Shown: piece after piece, positions 18,086-28,045 of the stretch
Numbering within the stretch: position 1 is the stretch's first letter
Layout of the letters: each line of letters starts with the position of its first letter
Source of the DNA: Nocardioides sp. IC4_145
Lineage (GTDB): Bacteria > Actinomycetota > Actinomycetes > Propionibacteriales > Nocardioidaceae
Assembly: GCF_011250565.1 (NCBI RefSeq)
Contig: NZ_JAANMS010000001.1
Coordinates: forward strand, 186,001-250,000
Length of the DNA stretch: 64,000 nucleotides
Direction of reading: 5' to 3'
Notes under the pieces: generated by a model
Told to the model about the DNA's origin: nothing
Seen by the model: the letters and a program-made list of their open reading frames with translations, nothing else
Database searches by the model: none
Program-made: the position numbers and the translations under genes

Positions 18086-18991
18086 ATGTGGCAGCCCGAG
18101 CCGGGGTGGCTGGCGATGCCCGGCGGGAGCGGTACGTCCACCGTCGGGGTCTGGCGCACGGTCCTCGGCGACCAGCCGGTCGTGGTCAAGCGCCTCGCGC
18201 GCCCGGCTCCCGGCGACCCGGCCGAGCTCTCCGACCCGCACCACCCGGCGTACTGGCGACGCGCCGCGGACGTGCTCACGACCGGCATCGTCGTGGGGAC
18301 GCCCGGCCTGCGCGCCGATCCGAAGGCCGCGGCCGAGGAGGACGAGGACGGGATCACGCTGACCCAGGCGTGGGTGGAGGACGCGGCGAACAGCGGGCTC
18401 TTCGTGGCCCGGTGCCTGGGGGCGTTCGCCGGGGCGACGTTCGACGGGCCGGCGCTGGCGCGCGGTCAGCTCAGGCACCGGATGACGCGGGTCGAGCGCA
18501 ACGGCGGGTGGCGGACGCTCGCGCGCACGACCGTCGCCGACGTCGCCGACCACCTGTGGAGCCGACGGCTGGCGCTGCTCGGCGGGCTGGACGACCTGCC
18601 GCAGGTGCCGCAGCACGGGGACCCGACGCCCGCGAACCTCCCCGGCCGCGACGGCGACGACGTCCTCGCTCTCGACTGGGGCACGCTCGGCCACGGGCCG
18701 GTGGGCGCCGACCTCGGCTACTACGCGCTGCAGGCCCGCGAGGAGCTCGAGCCGCTGGTCGAGGCGTACCTCCTCGGCCTGCCGGACGGGCTGGCCACGC
18801 CCGACCAGGTGCTCCACGGCGCTCGCGTGACCGCCGTGCTCACCGCGCTCAACCGTGCGGAGTGGGCGCTCGCCCGCGTCGCCGGGGGAGAGGGGGCCCT
18901 CGCCGGGAAGTACCGACACCCCGCCGTCGCCCCGCACCTGCGCGCCCTCCAGCGCCAGGCCACCCACCTCGAGGCGCTGCTCCGCGGCTGA
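18086..18991 (+). CDS. Aminoglycoside phosphotransferase-fold protein (APH/choline kinase-like)
   Basis: A 301-residue protein with the phosphotransferase catalytic loop QHGDPTPANL (about 174-183) and the metal-binding segment ALDWGTLGHGPVGADLG (about 193-209). An N-terminal lobe lysine is seen in PVVVKRLAR near residue 34. APH-fold enzymes phosphorylate small hydroxylated molecules, sugars or antibiotics; nothing identifies the substrate. ATG 18086 is supported by the leaderless promoter. It stands alone between the ABC pair and a repeat element. Confidence 0.75.
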   Translation: MWQPEPGWLAMPGGSGTSTVGVWRTVLGDQPVVVKRLARPAPGDPAELSDPHHPAYWRRAADVLTTGIVVGTPGLRADPKAAAEEDEDGITLTQAWVEDAANSGLFVARCLGAFAGATFDGPALARGQLRHRMTRVERNGGWRTLARTTVADVADHLWSRRLALLGGLDDLPQVPQHGDPTPANLPGRDGDDVLALDWGTLGHGPVGADLGYYALQAREELEPLVEAYLLGLPDGLATPDQVLHGARVTAVLTALNRAEWALARVAGGEGALAGKYRHPAVAPHLRALQRQATHLEALLRG

Positions 18992-19003
18992 GTCGCCGCG
19001 GCC

Positions 19004-19043
19004 GGCTGGTGGAGGAGCGCGCGCTGGCGCGCGTCTCGAGACC
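19004..19043. repeat. Dispersed ~40-bp element, family GGCTGGTCGAGG, copy 2
   Basis: Starts GGCTGGTGGAGGAGCG and ends CGTCTCGAGACC, with the internal inverted repeat GCGCGC-TG-GCGCGC. It lies between the convergent ends of the kinase-fold gene and the metallopeptidase gene, where it could end transcription in both directions. Copy 1 is at 2280 and copy 3 at 52230. Confidence 0.7.
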
Positions 19044-19049
19044 CGCCGG

Positions 19050-20012
19050 TCAGAGCTGGCGCGCGGCGAAGGTGTCGCAGGCGTCGAGCGAGCCGGTGTC
19101 GTAGCCGGTACGGAACCACCGCACGCGCATCTCTGCCGACCCGTGGGTCCACGACTCCTCGCTGACCTGGCCGCGGGTCTTCTCCTGGATCCGGTCGTCG
19201 CCGACGGCCTCGGCGGCGGCGACGGCCTCCTCGACGTCGCGCTGGGTCAGCTCGCTGATGAGCACCTGGCCGTCGGCGTCCTCGGTGGAGGTGGCCGCGC
19301 GCGTCCACATGCCGGCGTAGCAGTCGGCCTGCAGCTCCAGGCGCACCGCGTCGCTGGTCGGGCCCTGCTGCGTACGCACTCGGCCCATCGTGCCGAGCAG
19401 GTTCTGGATGTGGTGGCCGTACTCGTGGGCGAGCACGTAGGGCTCGACGAACCCGCCGTCCGGTCCGCCGAGCTGGCGCTCGAGCACGGCGTCGAAGAAG
19501 GTCGAGTCGAGGTAGATCGAGGAGTCGGCCGGGCAGTAGAACGGGCCGACGTCGGAGCTCGCCCCGCCGCAGCCGGTCTGCGTCGACCCGGAGAACGTCG
19601 CGAGCTGCTCGACCGGCTGGAACCGGCCGCCGAGCTCGTCGGACCAGAAGTCGTGCAGCGAGTTCTCGACCGCCACCCGGGCGCAGTCGACGTCGTTGTT
19701 GGCGTCCTCGCCGGTCCGGCAGTTCTCGTAGCGGTCGCCGCCGGCGAACCGGCTGGTGTCGTACGACGCCGCGCCCAGGCCCGGCACGCCACCCCCACCG
19801 CCGTCGGTCATGCACTGCGTGAGCACCAGGAACAGCACGACGACGAGGACGCCACCGATGCCGCCACCGGCCCGCATGCCACCGGGGATCATCATCGGAC
19901 CGCCACCGCGACCGCCGCCCAGCCCACCCCCGCGGCCGAGGCCGCCGCCACCGCCGCGCCCGCGGTCGCGGACCCGCCCGGTGTCCAGCCGCGCCTTGGG
20001 GTTGAACCGCAT
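19050..20012 (-). CDS. Neutral zinc metallopeptidase (YpfJ family)
   Basis: A 320-residue membrane-anchored peptidase. Residues 15-50 are a long glycine/arginine-rich stretch, followed by one hydrophobic segment (about 51-67) and then an extracellular domain. The zinc motif HEYGHH is at 196-201, with the glutamate ligand likely in LELQADCYAG. Several cysteine pairs suggest disulfides outside the cell. ATG 20012 has GAGGAG upstream. It is divergent from the ABC-F gene. The family is widespread, but its physiological substrate is not established. Confidence 0.88.
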   Translation of the reverse strand: MRFNPKARLDTGRVRDRGRGGGGGLGRGGGLGGGRGGGPMMIPGGMRAGGGIGGVLVVVLFLVLTQCMTDGGGGGVPGLGAASYDTSRFAGGDRYENCRTGEDANNDVDCARVAVENSLHDFWSDELGGRFQPVEQLATFSGSTQTGCGGASSDVGPFYCPADSSIYLDSTFFDAVLERQLGGPDGGFVEPYVLAHEYGHHIQNLLGTMGRVRTQQGPTSDAVRLELQADCYAGMWTRAATSTEDADGQVLISELTQRDVEEAVAAAEAVGDDRIQEKTRGQVSEESWTHGSAEMRVRWFRTGYDTGSLDACDTFAARQL

Positions 20013-20063
20013 GGTGACTCCTCACACGTGCCTGGGGTTTCGTGCGTGGCCCGTACCCACAAC

Positions 20064-20069
20064 TAGACT
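20064..20069 (+). promoter_or_regulatory. -10 box TAGACT for ABC-F gene
   Basis: TAGACT lies ten bases before ATG 20080; the transcript would have no leader or a leader of a few bases. Confidence 0.5.
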
Positions 20070-20079
20070 CGCTGTCCTC

Positions 20080-21678
<1,599 letters not shown>

Positions 21679-21738
21679 GGGCTCGTCCCGCCCCGCGCGG
21701 CCCTGCTGGCCGGAACGGACGGTGTCGGTGGGCGGACC

Positions 21739-21744
21739 TAGGCT
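21739..21744 (+). promoter_or_regulatory. -10 box TAGGCT for crotonase gene
   Basis: TAGGCT with a seven-base gap to ATG 21752; a leaderless start is predicted. Confidence 0.55.
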
Positions 21745-21751
21745 CGCCGGC

Positions 21752-22555
21752 ATGACCACCCCCACCCCGGAGACCTTGGCCGCCGCCGGCCTGCAGCTCG
21801 GCCTGACCGGACCGGTCGCGACGATCACCCTCGACCGGCCGGACGTGCGGAACGCCCAGACCCCGGCGATGTGGCGCGCGCTGGCCGACCTCGGGGCCGG
21901 GCTGCCCGGCGACGTACGCGTCGTGGTGGTGCGGGGCAACGGCCCGGCGTTCTCCGCCGGCCTCGACCGTCGGCTGCTCGACCCGTCCTCGGTCGGTGGC
22001 GAGGAGGAGTCGGTGGCGGGGCTGGTCGCGCTGTCCGACGAGGAGCTCTCGGCGACGATCGACGCCTACCAGCGCGGGTTCACCTTCCTGCGCGAGCCGC
22101 GGTTCGTCTCGATCGCGGCGGTGCACGGGTACGCCATCGGCGCGGGCTTCCAGCTGGCGCTCGCGTGCGACCTGCGGGTGCTGTCGACCGACGCCCAGCT
22201 GTCGATGAAAGAGGCCGCGCTCGGGCTGGTGCCCGACCTGACGGGAACAAAGCCGCTGGTCGACAGCGTTGGGTACGCCAGGGCACTCGAGATCTGCGCG
22301 ACCGCGCGGATGGTCGGTGCCGACGAGGCCGTGCGGATCGGCCTGGCGCTGGCCGCCGTGCCGACCGAGCAGCTGGACTCGACGGTCGCCGACCTGGTCC
22401 AGGCCCTGGTCGCGCCCCTCCCGGGCGCGGTCACCGAGATCAAGACGCTCCTCCGGGGAGCGGACCAGCGGGACCTCGAGACGCAGCGGCGGCTCGAGCG
22501 CGAGGCGCAGGTGCGCCGGTTCCGCGAGATGGCGTCCCTCGCGGGAGGCCGGTGA
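21752..22555 (+). CDS. Enoyl-CoA hydratase/isomerase family protein
   Basis: Crotonase-fold enzyme of 267 residues. The oxyanion-hole segments are visible as GNGPAFSAGLD (about 59-69) and HGYAIGAGFQLAL (about 126-138). In place of the two usual hydratase glutamates, the second segment reads KEAALGLVPDLTGT with Asp and Glu nearby, so isomerase or other crotonase chemistry is possible. ATG 21752 is leaderless by the promoter spacing. The fused ABC exporter follows after ten bases with its own strong ribosome site. Confidence 0.85.
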   Translation: MTTPTPETLAAAGLQLGLTGPVATITLDRPDVRNAQTPAMWRALADLGAGLPGDVRVVVVRGNGPAFSAGLDRRLLDPSSVGGEEESVAGLVALSDEELSATIDAYQRGFTFLREPRFVSIAAVHGYAIGAGFQLALACDLRVLSTDAQLSMKEAALGLVPDLTGTKPLVDSVGYARALEICATARMVGADEAVRIGLALAAVPTEQLDSTVADLVQALVAPLPGAVTEIKTLLRGADQRDLETQRRLEREAQVRRFREMASLAGGR

Positions 22556-22565
22556 AGGAGCAGCC

Positions 22566-24440
22566 ATGTCGGGGATGTACGGCGCGGGCGCCGCGTGGCG
22601 CCACCTGAGGTCGGACCGGAGCGTGGTCGACAACCGGATCAGCCGGGAGACGCTCGGTCGGGTGCTGGGCTTCGCCCGGCCCCACCGCGGCATCATCACC
22701 GCCTTCCTGGTGCTCACCGTCGTCGACGCGGCCATGGTCGTCGTCACGCCGCTGCTGGTGCAGCGGGTCGTCGACGACGGGATCCTCGAGGGCGACGGAC
22801 GTCTGGTCACGATCATCGCGCTGGGGATGGCGGGCGTGGCGGTGCTCAACGCGGTGCTCGCCGTGCTCGGTGGCTGGTTGTCGTCCCGGATCGGTGAGGG
22901 ACTCATCTACGACCTCCGCACCCAGGTGTTCGGGCACGTCCAGCGCCAGTCGCTGGCGTTCTTCACCCGCACCCAGACCGGCGCCCTGGTCTCCCGGCTC
23001 AACAACGACGTCATCGGCGCCCAGCGGGCGTTCACCTCGACCCTGTCGAGCACGGTGTCGAACTCGATCGCCGTGGTCGTCGTCGGCATCGCGATGTTCG
23101 CCCTGAGCTGGCAGGTCACCCTGCTGTGCCTGGCGATGTTCCCGATCCTCTTCGGCGTCTCCCGCTTCGTCAGCGCACGGCTCGCCGGCCTGACCCGGCG
23201 GCAGATGGACGGCAACGCCGACCTCGGCAACGTGATGACCGAGCGCTTCAACGTCGGCGGCGCGATGCTGCTCAAGCTCTTCGGCCGCCGCGGCGAGGAG
23301 GACGCGCTCTTCGCCTCGAAGGCCGCGAACGTCCGCGACCTCGGTGTCCGGATCTCCCTGATCACCCGGATCTTCGGCGCCTCCATGATGCTCGTGCCCG
23401 CGCTGGCGACCGCCCTGGTGTACGGCGTCGGTGGCCACCTGGTCATCGACGGCACGCTCACCGTCGGCACGCTGCTGGCGCTCGCGACCCTGCTGCTGCG
23501 GCTGCTCGGCCCGCTGCAGGGTCTCTCGAACGTCCGCATCGACGTGATGACCGCGCTGGTCAGCTTCGAGCGCGTCTTCGAGGTGCTCGACCTGCCGTCG
23601 TTGGTCCGCGAGAAGCCCGGTGCGGTGGCGCTCCCGCCGACCGCGTCCAAGCTGGAGTTCGACCACGTCTCGTTCACCTACCCGCGCGCCGACGACGTGT
23701 CGTTGGCCTCGCTGGAGACGGTGGCGCGGCCCGAGGCGCGCGACACCGCTGAGGTGCTCCACGACCTCACCTTCTCCGCCGACGCCGGCCAGATGATCGC
23801 GCTGGTGGGGCCGTCGGGCGCGGGCAAGACGACCGTCACCCACCTGGTCGCCCGGTTGTACGACGTCGACCGGGGCGCGGTGCGCGTCGGCGGCCACGAC
23901 GTGCGAGACGTGACGCTGCAGTCCCTGGAGGACGCCGTCGGGTACGTCACCCAGGACGCCCACATGTTCCACGACACGATCCGCGCCAACCTCGGCTACG
24001 CCCGACCCGGTGCCACCGAGGACCAGATGTGGGAGGCGCTCGAGGCCGCCCAGGTGGCCGGCCTGGTCCGAGCGCTGCCCGACGGGCTCGACACCGTGGT
24101 CGGTGACCGCGGCTACCGGCTGTCCGGCGGCGAGCGCCAGCGCCTGGCGATCGCCCGCCTGCTGCTCAAGGCGCCGTCGATCGTCGTGCTCGACGAGGCC
24201 ACGGCACACCTCGACTCCGGGTCCGAGGCCGCTGTGCAGTGCGCGCTCGACGCCGCCCTCGCCGGTCGCACGTCGTTGGTGATCGCCCACCGCCTCTCGA
24301 CGGTCCGCGACGCCGACCTCATCCTCGTGCTCGAGGACGGGCGGATCGTCCAGTCCGGCACGCACGCCCAGCTGCTGGCCCAGGGCGGGCTCTACGCCGA
24401 GCTGCACCGGACGCAGTTCTTCGAGGACGTCCCGGCGTAG
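22566..24440 (+). CDS. ABC exporter, fused membrane and ATPase domains
   Basis: A 624-residue half-transporter of the MsbA/LmrA type, which works as a dimer. Six membrane helices occupy about residues 40-320. The ATPase domain has Walker A GPSGAGKTT near 420, signature LSGGERQR, Walker B IVVLDEATAHLD and switch IAHRLSTV. Between the domains is an insert of about 30 residues (RADDVSLASLE...) that is longer than usual. ATG 22566 has GAAGGAG upstream. It could export lipids, peptides or drugs; the neighbours do not decide. Confidence 0.92.
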   Translation: MSGMYGAGAAWRHLRSDRSVVDNRISRETLGRVLGFARPHRGIITAFLVLTVVDAAMVVVTPLLVQRVVDDGILEGDGRLVTIIALGMAGVAVLNAVLAVLGGWLSSRIGEGLIYDLRTQVFGHVQRQSLAFFTRTQTGALVSRLNNDVIGAQRAFTSTLSSTVSNSIAVVVVGIAMFALSWQVTLLCLAMFPILFGVSRFVSARLAGLTRRQMDGNADLGNVMTERFNVGGAMLLKLFGRRGEEDALFASKAANVRDLGVRISLITRIFGASMMLVPALATALVYGVGGHLVIDGTLTVGTLLALATLLLRLLGPLQGLSNVRIDVMTALVSFERVFEVLDLPSLVREKPGAVALPPTASKLEFDHVSFTYPRADDVSLASLETVARPEARDTAEVLHDLTFSADAGQMIALVGPSGAGKTTVTHLVARLYDVDRGAVRVGGHDVRDVTLQSLEDAVGYVTQDAHMFHDTIRANLGYARPGATEDQMWEALEAAQVAGLVRALPDGLDTVVGDRGYRLSGGERQRLAIARLLLKAPSIVVLDEATAHLDSGSEAAVQCALDAALAGRTSLVIAHRLSTVRDADLILVLEDGRIVQSGTHAQLLAQGGLYAELHRTQFFEDVPA

Positions 24441-24454
24441 GGCAGGCTGGCCGC

Positions 24455-25213
24455 GTGGACCTCTCGCTGACTGATCGTGTGTACGTCGTCACGGGCGGCG
24501 CCCGCGGGCTCGGCCGGGCCACGGCGGACGTCCTCGTGGCCGAGGGGGCGCGGGTCGTGCTCTCGGGCCGCTCCGAGGACGCGCTCGCCAACGCCCGCTC
24601 TGAGCTGGGGGCCGACCGCGTGGCCACCGTCGTCGCCGACAACGCCGACCCGGCCACGCCCGGCCGGCTGCTCGAGGCCGCGACCGGTTCGTTCGGCCGG
24701 GTCGACGGCGCGCTGGTGAGCGTCGGCGGGCCGCCGAAGGGGCCGGTTATCGGGACGACCGACGAGCAGTGGTCGACCGCCTTCGACTCGGTCTTCCTCG
24801 GCGCGGTGCGGATCTGCCGCACGGTCGCCGCCGCGCTGCCCGCGGGTGGCTCCATCGCGCTGGTGCTGTCCTCCAGCGTCCGGTCGCCCCTGGCCGACAT
24901 GGCGATCTCCAACGGGCTCCGCCCCGGCCTGGCCATGGTCGCGAAGACGCTGGCCGACGAGGTCGGGCCACGCGGCGTACGCGTCAACGGGCTGTTGCCC
25001 GGACGCCTGGCCACCGACCGGCTGACCGAGCTCGACGCGCTCGCCGACGACCCCGACGAGGCGCGGGCCGAGGCGGAGGCCGCGATCCCGCTGCGTCGTT
25101 ACGGGCGGCCGGAGGAGTTCGGCCGGGCGGCGGCGTTCCTGCTGTCGCCCGCCGCGTCGTTCGTCTCCGGCGTGATGCTGCCGGTCGACGGCGGGGCGCT
25201 GCGCACGCTTTGA
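24455..25213 (+). CDS. Atypical short-chain dehydrogenase/reductase
   Basis: Rossmann-fold SDR of 252 residues with the cofactor motif TGGARGLG (about 13-20) and a C-terminal end VSGVMLPVDGG. The catalytic serine position is Ser139 (SSSVRS). The normal YxxxK is replaced: the aligned residues are Ser152 and Arg156 in ISNGLRPG. Several SDR subgroups share this SN-LR pattern, so it may use different chemistry or have lost reductase activity. GTG 24455 gives full length. Its last 115 bases overlap the oppositely oriented SURF1 gene. Confidence 0.82.
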   Translation: MDLSLTDRVYVVTGGARGLGRATADVLVAEGARVVLSGRSEDALANARSELGADRVATVVADNADPATPGRLLEAATGSFGRVDGALVSVGGPPKGPVIGTTDEQWSTAFDSVFLGAVRICRTVAAALPAGGSIALVLSSSVRSPLADMAISNGLRPGLAMVAKTLADEVGPRGVRVNGLLPGRLATDRLTELDALADDPDEARAEAEAAIPLRRYGRPEEFGRAAAFLLSPAASFVSGVMLPVDGGALRTL

Positions 25214-26031
25214 CGCTCGCGCGGGGGCCGGGGCGGACGCTTGCCGGTCCGCGGGTCGGCCTTCGGCCGCGGCGGGCGCTTGCCACGCGGGCCGCGCTCG
25301 CCAGGGGCGCCCCTCTTGAGCTCGTCGTAGGCCAGGTAGAGGAAACCGAAGATGGCCAGCACGCCGAAGAACCACCACTGGAGGCCGTAGAAGAAGTGCG
25401 GCCCGTTGTCCTGCTCGGGCAGGGCGCGCGGCGTCAGCGCCTCCGCGGGCTCGGGGTCCTCCGAGCGCAGGTCGACGAAGCCGCCGTACGTCGGCCGGTC
25501 GATCGCCTCGCCGATCTCGGTGCTCGAGACCGCCCGGGTGCTGCCGTCGACCACCTTCGTGCTGTCGCCGGTGCCGTCGGCGCGGACGTAACCGGTGATC
25601 GTGACCTCGCCCGACGGCGGCTCGGGCACGCCCGAGGCGTCCCCGCCGCGGTTGTCGGTGGCCAGCCAGCCGCGGTCGACGACGAGCGCCGTGCCGTCGT
25701 CGGTGACCAGCGGGACCACGACCTCGATGCCCGACTGGCCCTCGCGGGTGCGGTAGCGGACGATGACGGTGTCCTCGACCGCGTACTCGCCCGTGGCCGT
25801 GACCACGCGCCACTCCTGGTCGTCGGGGACCTCGCCCCCGGGTGAGAGGACGTCCTCGACCGGCGCGGGCTCGAGGTTCTCGTTGCGCTCGACGACCCGG
25901 TTGGACTCCTGGCGGTCGTCGAGACGGTCGAACTGCCAGTTCCCGAGCCACCAGGTCGCCCACGCGACGACGACGATGGCCACGGCGAAGAGGGCCCACC
26001 GTCGACTCATCAGGAACCGGAAGCGACGCAC
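25099..26031 (-). CDS. SURF1 family cytochrome oxidase assembly protein
   Basis: Membrane protein of 310 residues needed for assembly or heme A insertion of cytochrome aa3 oxidase in the families studied. It has the expected two helices, at about 12-32 and 217-237, with the conserved GNWQFDRLD after the first, and an outer domain between them (VDRGWLA). After LAYDELKRG there is a Pro/Arg/Lys-rich tail of about 70 residues, longer than usual; its final part is encoded antisense to the SDR gene. GTG 26031 follows TAGCCT by six bases (leaderless). Confidence 0.9.
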   Translation of the reverse strand: MRRFRFLMSRRWALFAVAIVVVAWATWWLGNWQFDRLDDRQESNRVVERNENLEPAPVEDVLSPGGEVPDDQEWRVVTATGEYAVEDTVIVRYRTREGQSGIEVVVPLVTDDGTALVVDRGWLATDNRGGDASGVPEPPSGEVTITGYVRADGTGDSTKVVDGSTRAVSSTEIGEAIDRPTYGGFVDLRSEDPEPAEALTPRALPEQDNGPHFFYGLQWWFFGVLAIFGFLYLAYDELKRGAPGERGPRGKRPPRPKADPRTGKRPPRPPRERQSVRSAPPSTGSITPETNDAAGDSRNAAARPNSSGRP

Positions 26032-26037
26032 CCCTCG

Positions 26038-26043
26038 AGGCTA
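26038..26043 (-). promoter_or_regulatory. -10 box TAGCCT for SURF1 gene
   Basis: Minus-strand TAGCCT with a six-base gap to GTG 26031; a leaderless start is predicted. Confidence 0.55.
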
Positions 26044-26106
26044 TCCGGGCGGTGCCGCCGGGCCACGGCGGGTGCGCGTGATCCTCGACTCCCGGGGTGC
26101 GCCACC

Positions 26107-26112
26107 TAGACT
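26107..26112 (+). promoter_or_regulatory. -10 box TAGACT for moaA
   Basis: TAGACT with a six-base gap to GTG 26119; a leaderless start is predicted, facing the SURF1 promoter 64 bases away. Confidence 0.55.
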
Positions 26113-26118
26113 GCTGGA

Positions 26119-27117
26119 GTGACGACGAGACCCCTGGAGGACCGGTACGGCCGGGTGGCCACGGACCTGCGCGTCTCGCTGACCGACCGGTGCAACCTGC
26201 GGTGCAACTACTGCATGCCGGCGGAGGGTCTCGACTGGCTGCCCGACGACTCGGTGCTCACCGACGACGAGGTCGTCCGGCTGATCGGGATCGGTGTGGA
26301 GCACCTCGGGATCCGCGAGGTCCGGTTCACCGGCGGCGAGCCGCTGGTACGCCGTGGCCTGGTCGGCATCGTCGAGCGCACCCGCGCCCTCGGCCCTGAC
26401 CTCGAGCTGTCGATCACCACCAACGCCCTCGGCCTGGCGCGGACCGCCGACAAGCTCGCGGCGGCCGGCCTCGACCGTGTCAACGTCAGTCTCGACACCG
26501 TCCGCGCGGACACGTTCCACACGATCACCCGTCGCGATCGCTTCCACGACGTGGTCGCCGGCCTCGAGGCGGCCCAGGCCGCCGGGCTCGGACCGGTGAA
26601 GGTCAACGCCGTGCTGCTGCGCGGCACCAACGACGACCAGGCCGGCGAGCTGCTGGCCTGGTGCCTCGAGCGCGGCTACGAGCTGCGGTTCATCGAGCAG
26701 ATGCCGCTGGACGCCCAGCACGGCTGGTCGCGGACCGGCATGGTCACCGCCGAGGAGATCTTCGAGCGCCTGGCGCGCGACTTCGTGCTGACCCCGGCGG
26801 TCGAGCCGCGGGGGAGCGCCCCGGCGGAGCTGTTCCTCGTCGACGGCGGCCCCGGCACGGTCGGTGTCATCGCGTCGGTGACCCGGCCGTTCTGCGGCGA
26901 CTGCGACCGGGTGCGGCTCACGGCCGACGGGCAGGTGCGCAACTGCCTGTTCGCCCGCGAGGAGTCCGACCTGCGGGCGGCGCTGCGCGCCGGCGCCCCC
27001 GACTCCGAGATCGCGGACCGCTGGGTCGTCGCCATGCGCGGCAAGCGCGCCGGCCACGGCATCGACGACCCCGCGTTCCTGCAGCCCGACCGCCCGATGT
27101 CGGCCATCGGCGGCTGA
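26119..27117 (+). CDS. moaA: GTP 3',8-cyclase MoaA (molybdenum cofactor)
   Basis: Radical SAM enzyme catalysing the first step of molybdopterin synthesis from GTP. The 332 residues carry both clusters: CNLRCNYC (Cys25, Cys29, Cys32) for the radical SAM cluster and Cys259, Cys262 and Cys276 for the C-terminal cluster. The protein ends with the essential Gly-Gly (MSAIGG). Start GTG 26119. No other moa gene is in the window, so moaA is separate from the rest of the pathway here. Confidence 0.97.
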   Translation: MTTRPLEDRYGRVATDLRVSLTDRCNLRCNYCMPAEGLDWLPDDSVLTDDEVVRLIGIGVEHLGIREVRFTGGEPLVRRGLVGIVERTRALGPDLELSITTNALGLARTADKLAAAGLDRVNVSLDTVRADTFHTITRRDRFHDVVAGLEAAQAAGLGPVKVNAVLLRGTNDDQAGELLAWCLERGYELRFIEQMPLDAQHGWSRTGMVTAEEIFERLARDFVLTPAVEPRGSAPAELFLVDGGPGTVGVIASVTRPFCGDCDRVRLTADGQVRNCLFAREESDLRAALRAGAPDSEIADRWVVAMRGKRAGHGIDDPAFLQPDRPMSAIGG

Positions 27118-27151
27118 CGCCGGCTGTTGCTCCCGGCGGGTGCTCCGGGCG

Positions 27152-27358
27152 CTACTCCGGGTGCGTGCTGCCGTCGTGCGGCACGACGTCCTTGAGGAAG
27201 CCGCGCGCGCCGAGGAAGTCCGACAACGACCCGCGGTGGTCGTCGCAGGCGAGCCACACCTTGCGGCGCTCCGGCGTGTGCAGCTTCGGGTTGTTCCACT
27301 GCAGCTGCCACGCGGCCGGGGCCTGGCAGCCCTTGGCCGAGCAGGTGTCGGGGTCCAT
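27152..27358 (-). CDS. Small cysteine-containing protein, possible zinc ribbon
   Basis: A 68-residue soluble protein with Cys6, Cys11, Cys38 and His41 (CSAKGC ... ACDDH), a pattern that could hold one zinc ion. It has aromatic residues WQLQWNN and a basic stretch PERRKVW. I recognise it only as an actinobacterial conserved small protein of unknown role. It starts 10 bases after the DUF3099 gene stop; GTG 27361 one codon upstream is an equal choice. Both genes point toward moaA and end convergently with it. Confidence 0.6.
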   Translation of the reverse strand: MDPDTCSAKGCQAPAAWQLQWNNPKLHTPERRKVWLACDDHRGSLSDFLGARGFLKDVVPHDGSTHPE

Positions 27359-27368
27359 CACGCGAGGA

Positions 27369-27710
27369 TCATCGCGCGGGGCGGCCCACCTCGGGCTCGC
27401 GGGGGGCGGCGCCGAGCTGCGGCGCGGCGTACGCCGCGTCCTGGAGCGCGAACCCCTCCTTGCGCGTGGCCTGCACGTTCGCCAGCACCACCGCGACGTA
27501 CGGCAGCACGATCGCCCCGGCGATGAGGAACGGCCACACCCACTGCCAACCGGCGAGGGCGGTCACGACGGCCCCGACGAAGCAGATCGACCGGATGCTC
27601 ATCGACAGCAGGTAACGCTTCTGCCGAGCGGCGATGTCGGCGTTGCGGCTGGCCGCCGCCGTGGTGATGCGCACCGCGTCGTCGCGGTCCCTGCGCTGGT
27701 CGCGGGCCAT
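27369..27710 (-). CDS. DUF3099 membrane protein
   Basis: A 113-residue protein with the DUF3099 pattern: ITTAAASRNADIAARQKRYL near the N-terminus, then two membrane helices (about 38-53 and 58-80) and a polar tail. The function of the family is unknown; it is confined to actinobacteria. The start is ATG 27710, and the small cysteine protein follows in the same direction. It is divergent from the dodecin gene. Confidence 0.75.
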   Translation of the reverse strand: MARDQRRDRDDAVRITTAAASRNADIAARQKRYLLSMSIRSICFVGAVVTALAGWQWVWPFLIAGAIVLPYVAVVLANVQATRKEGFALQDAAYAAPQLGAAPREPEVGRPAR

Positions 27711-27729
27711 GTCCTCCAGCGTACGTCGC

Positions 27730-27735
27730 TAGGCT
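27730..27735 (+). promoter_or_regulatory. Possible -10 box TAGGCT for dodecin gene
   Basis: TAGGCT 32 bases before ATG 27768, leaving a short leader that contains the ribosome site GGAAGG. Confidence 0.45.
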
Positions 27736-27767
27736 GCGCTTCCCACGCGTCCAACGGAAGGCTTCCT

Positions 27768-27980
27768 ATGACGAACCGCACGTACCGCGTCACCGAGATC
27801 GTCGGCACCTCGCCCGAGGGCATCGACGAGGCCATCCGCAACGGCGTCGAGCGCGCCGCGCGCACCCTGCGGCACCTCGACTGGTTCGAGGTCACCCAGG
27901 TCCGCGGCCAGGTCAAGGACGGAACGGTCGAGCACTTCCAGGTCGGCCTCAAGGTCGGCTTCCGCCTCGAGGACGACTGA
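27768..27980 (+). CDS. Dodecin (flavin-binding storage protein)
   Basis: A 70-residue protein matching dodecin in length and motifs: TYRVTEIVGTSPEGIDEAI at the start, the conserved Trp in LDWFEV (about residue 38) that stacks on flavin, and VEHFQVGLKVGF at the end. Dodecins assemble as dodecamers that bind FMN, riboflavin or CoA and are thought to buffer free flavin. GGAAGG precedes ATG 27768. Confidence 0.93.
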   Translation: MTNRTYRVTEIVGTSPEGIDEAIRNGVERAARTLRHLDWFEVTQVRGQVKDGTVEHFQVGLKVGFRLEDD

Positions 27981-28031
27981 GGTCGAGCGGGGGCGCCGAC
28001 CGCGCCATTCGGCGTACCTGGCGGTAATCAC

Positions 28032-28037
28032 TAGCGT
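28032..28037 (+). promoter_or_regulatory. -10 box TAGCGT for fabG-fabI
   Basis: TAGCGT with an eight-base gap to GTG 28046; this supports that start over TTG 28040 and predicts a leaderless mRNA. Confidence 0.55.
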
Positions 28038-28045
28038 CCTTGGAC

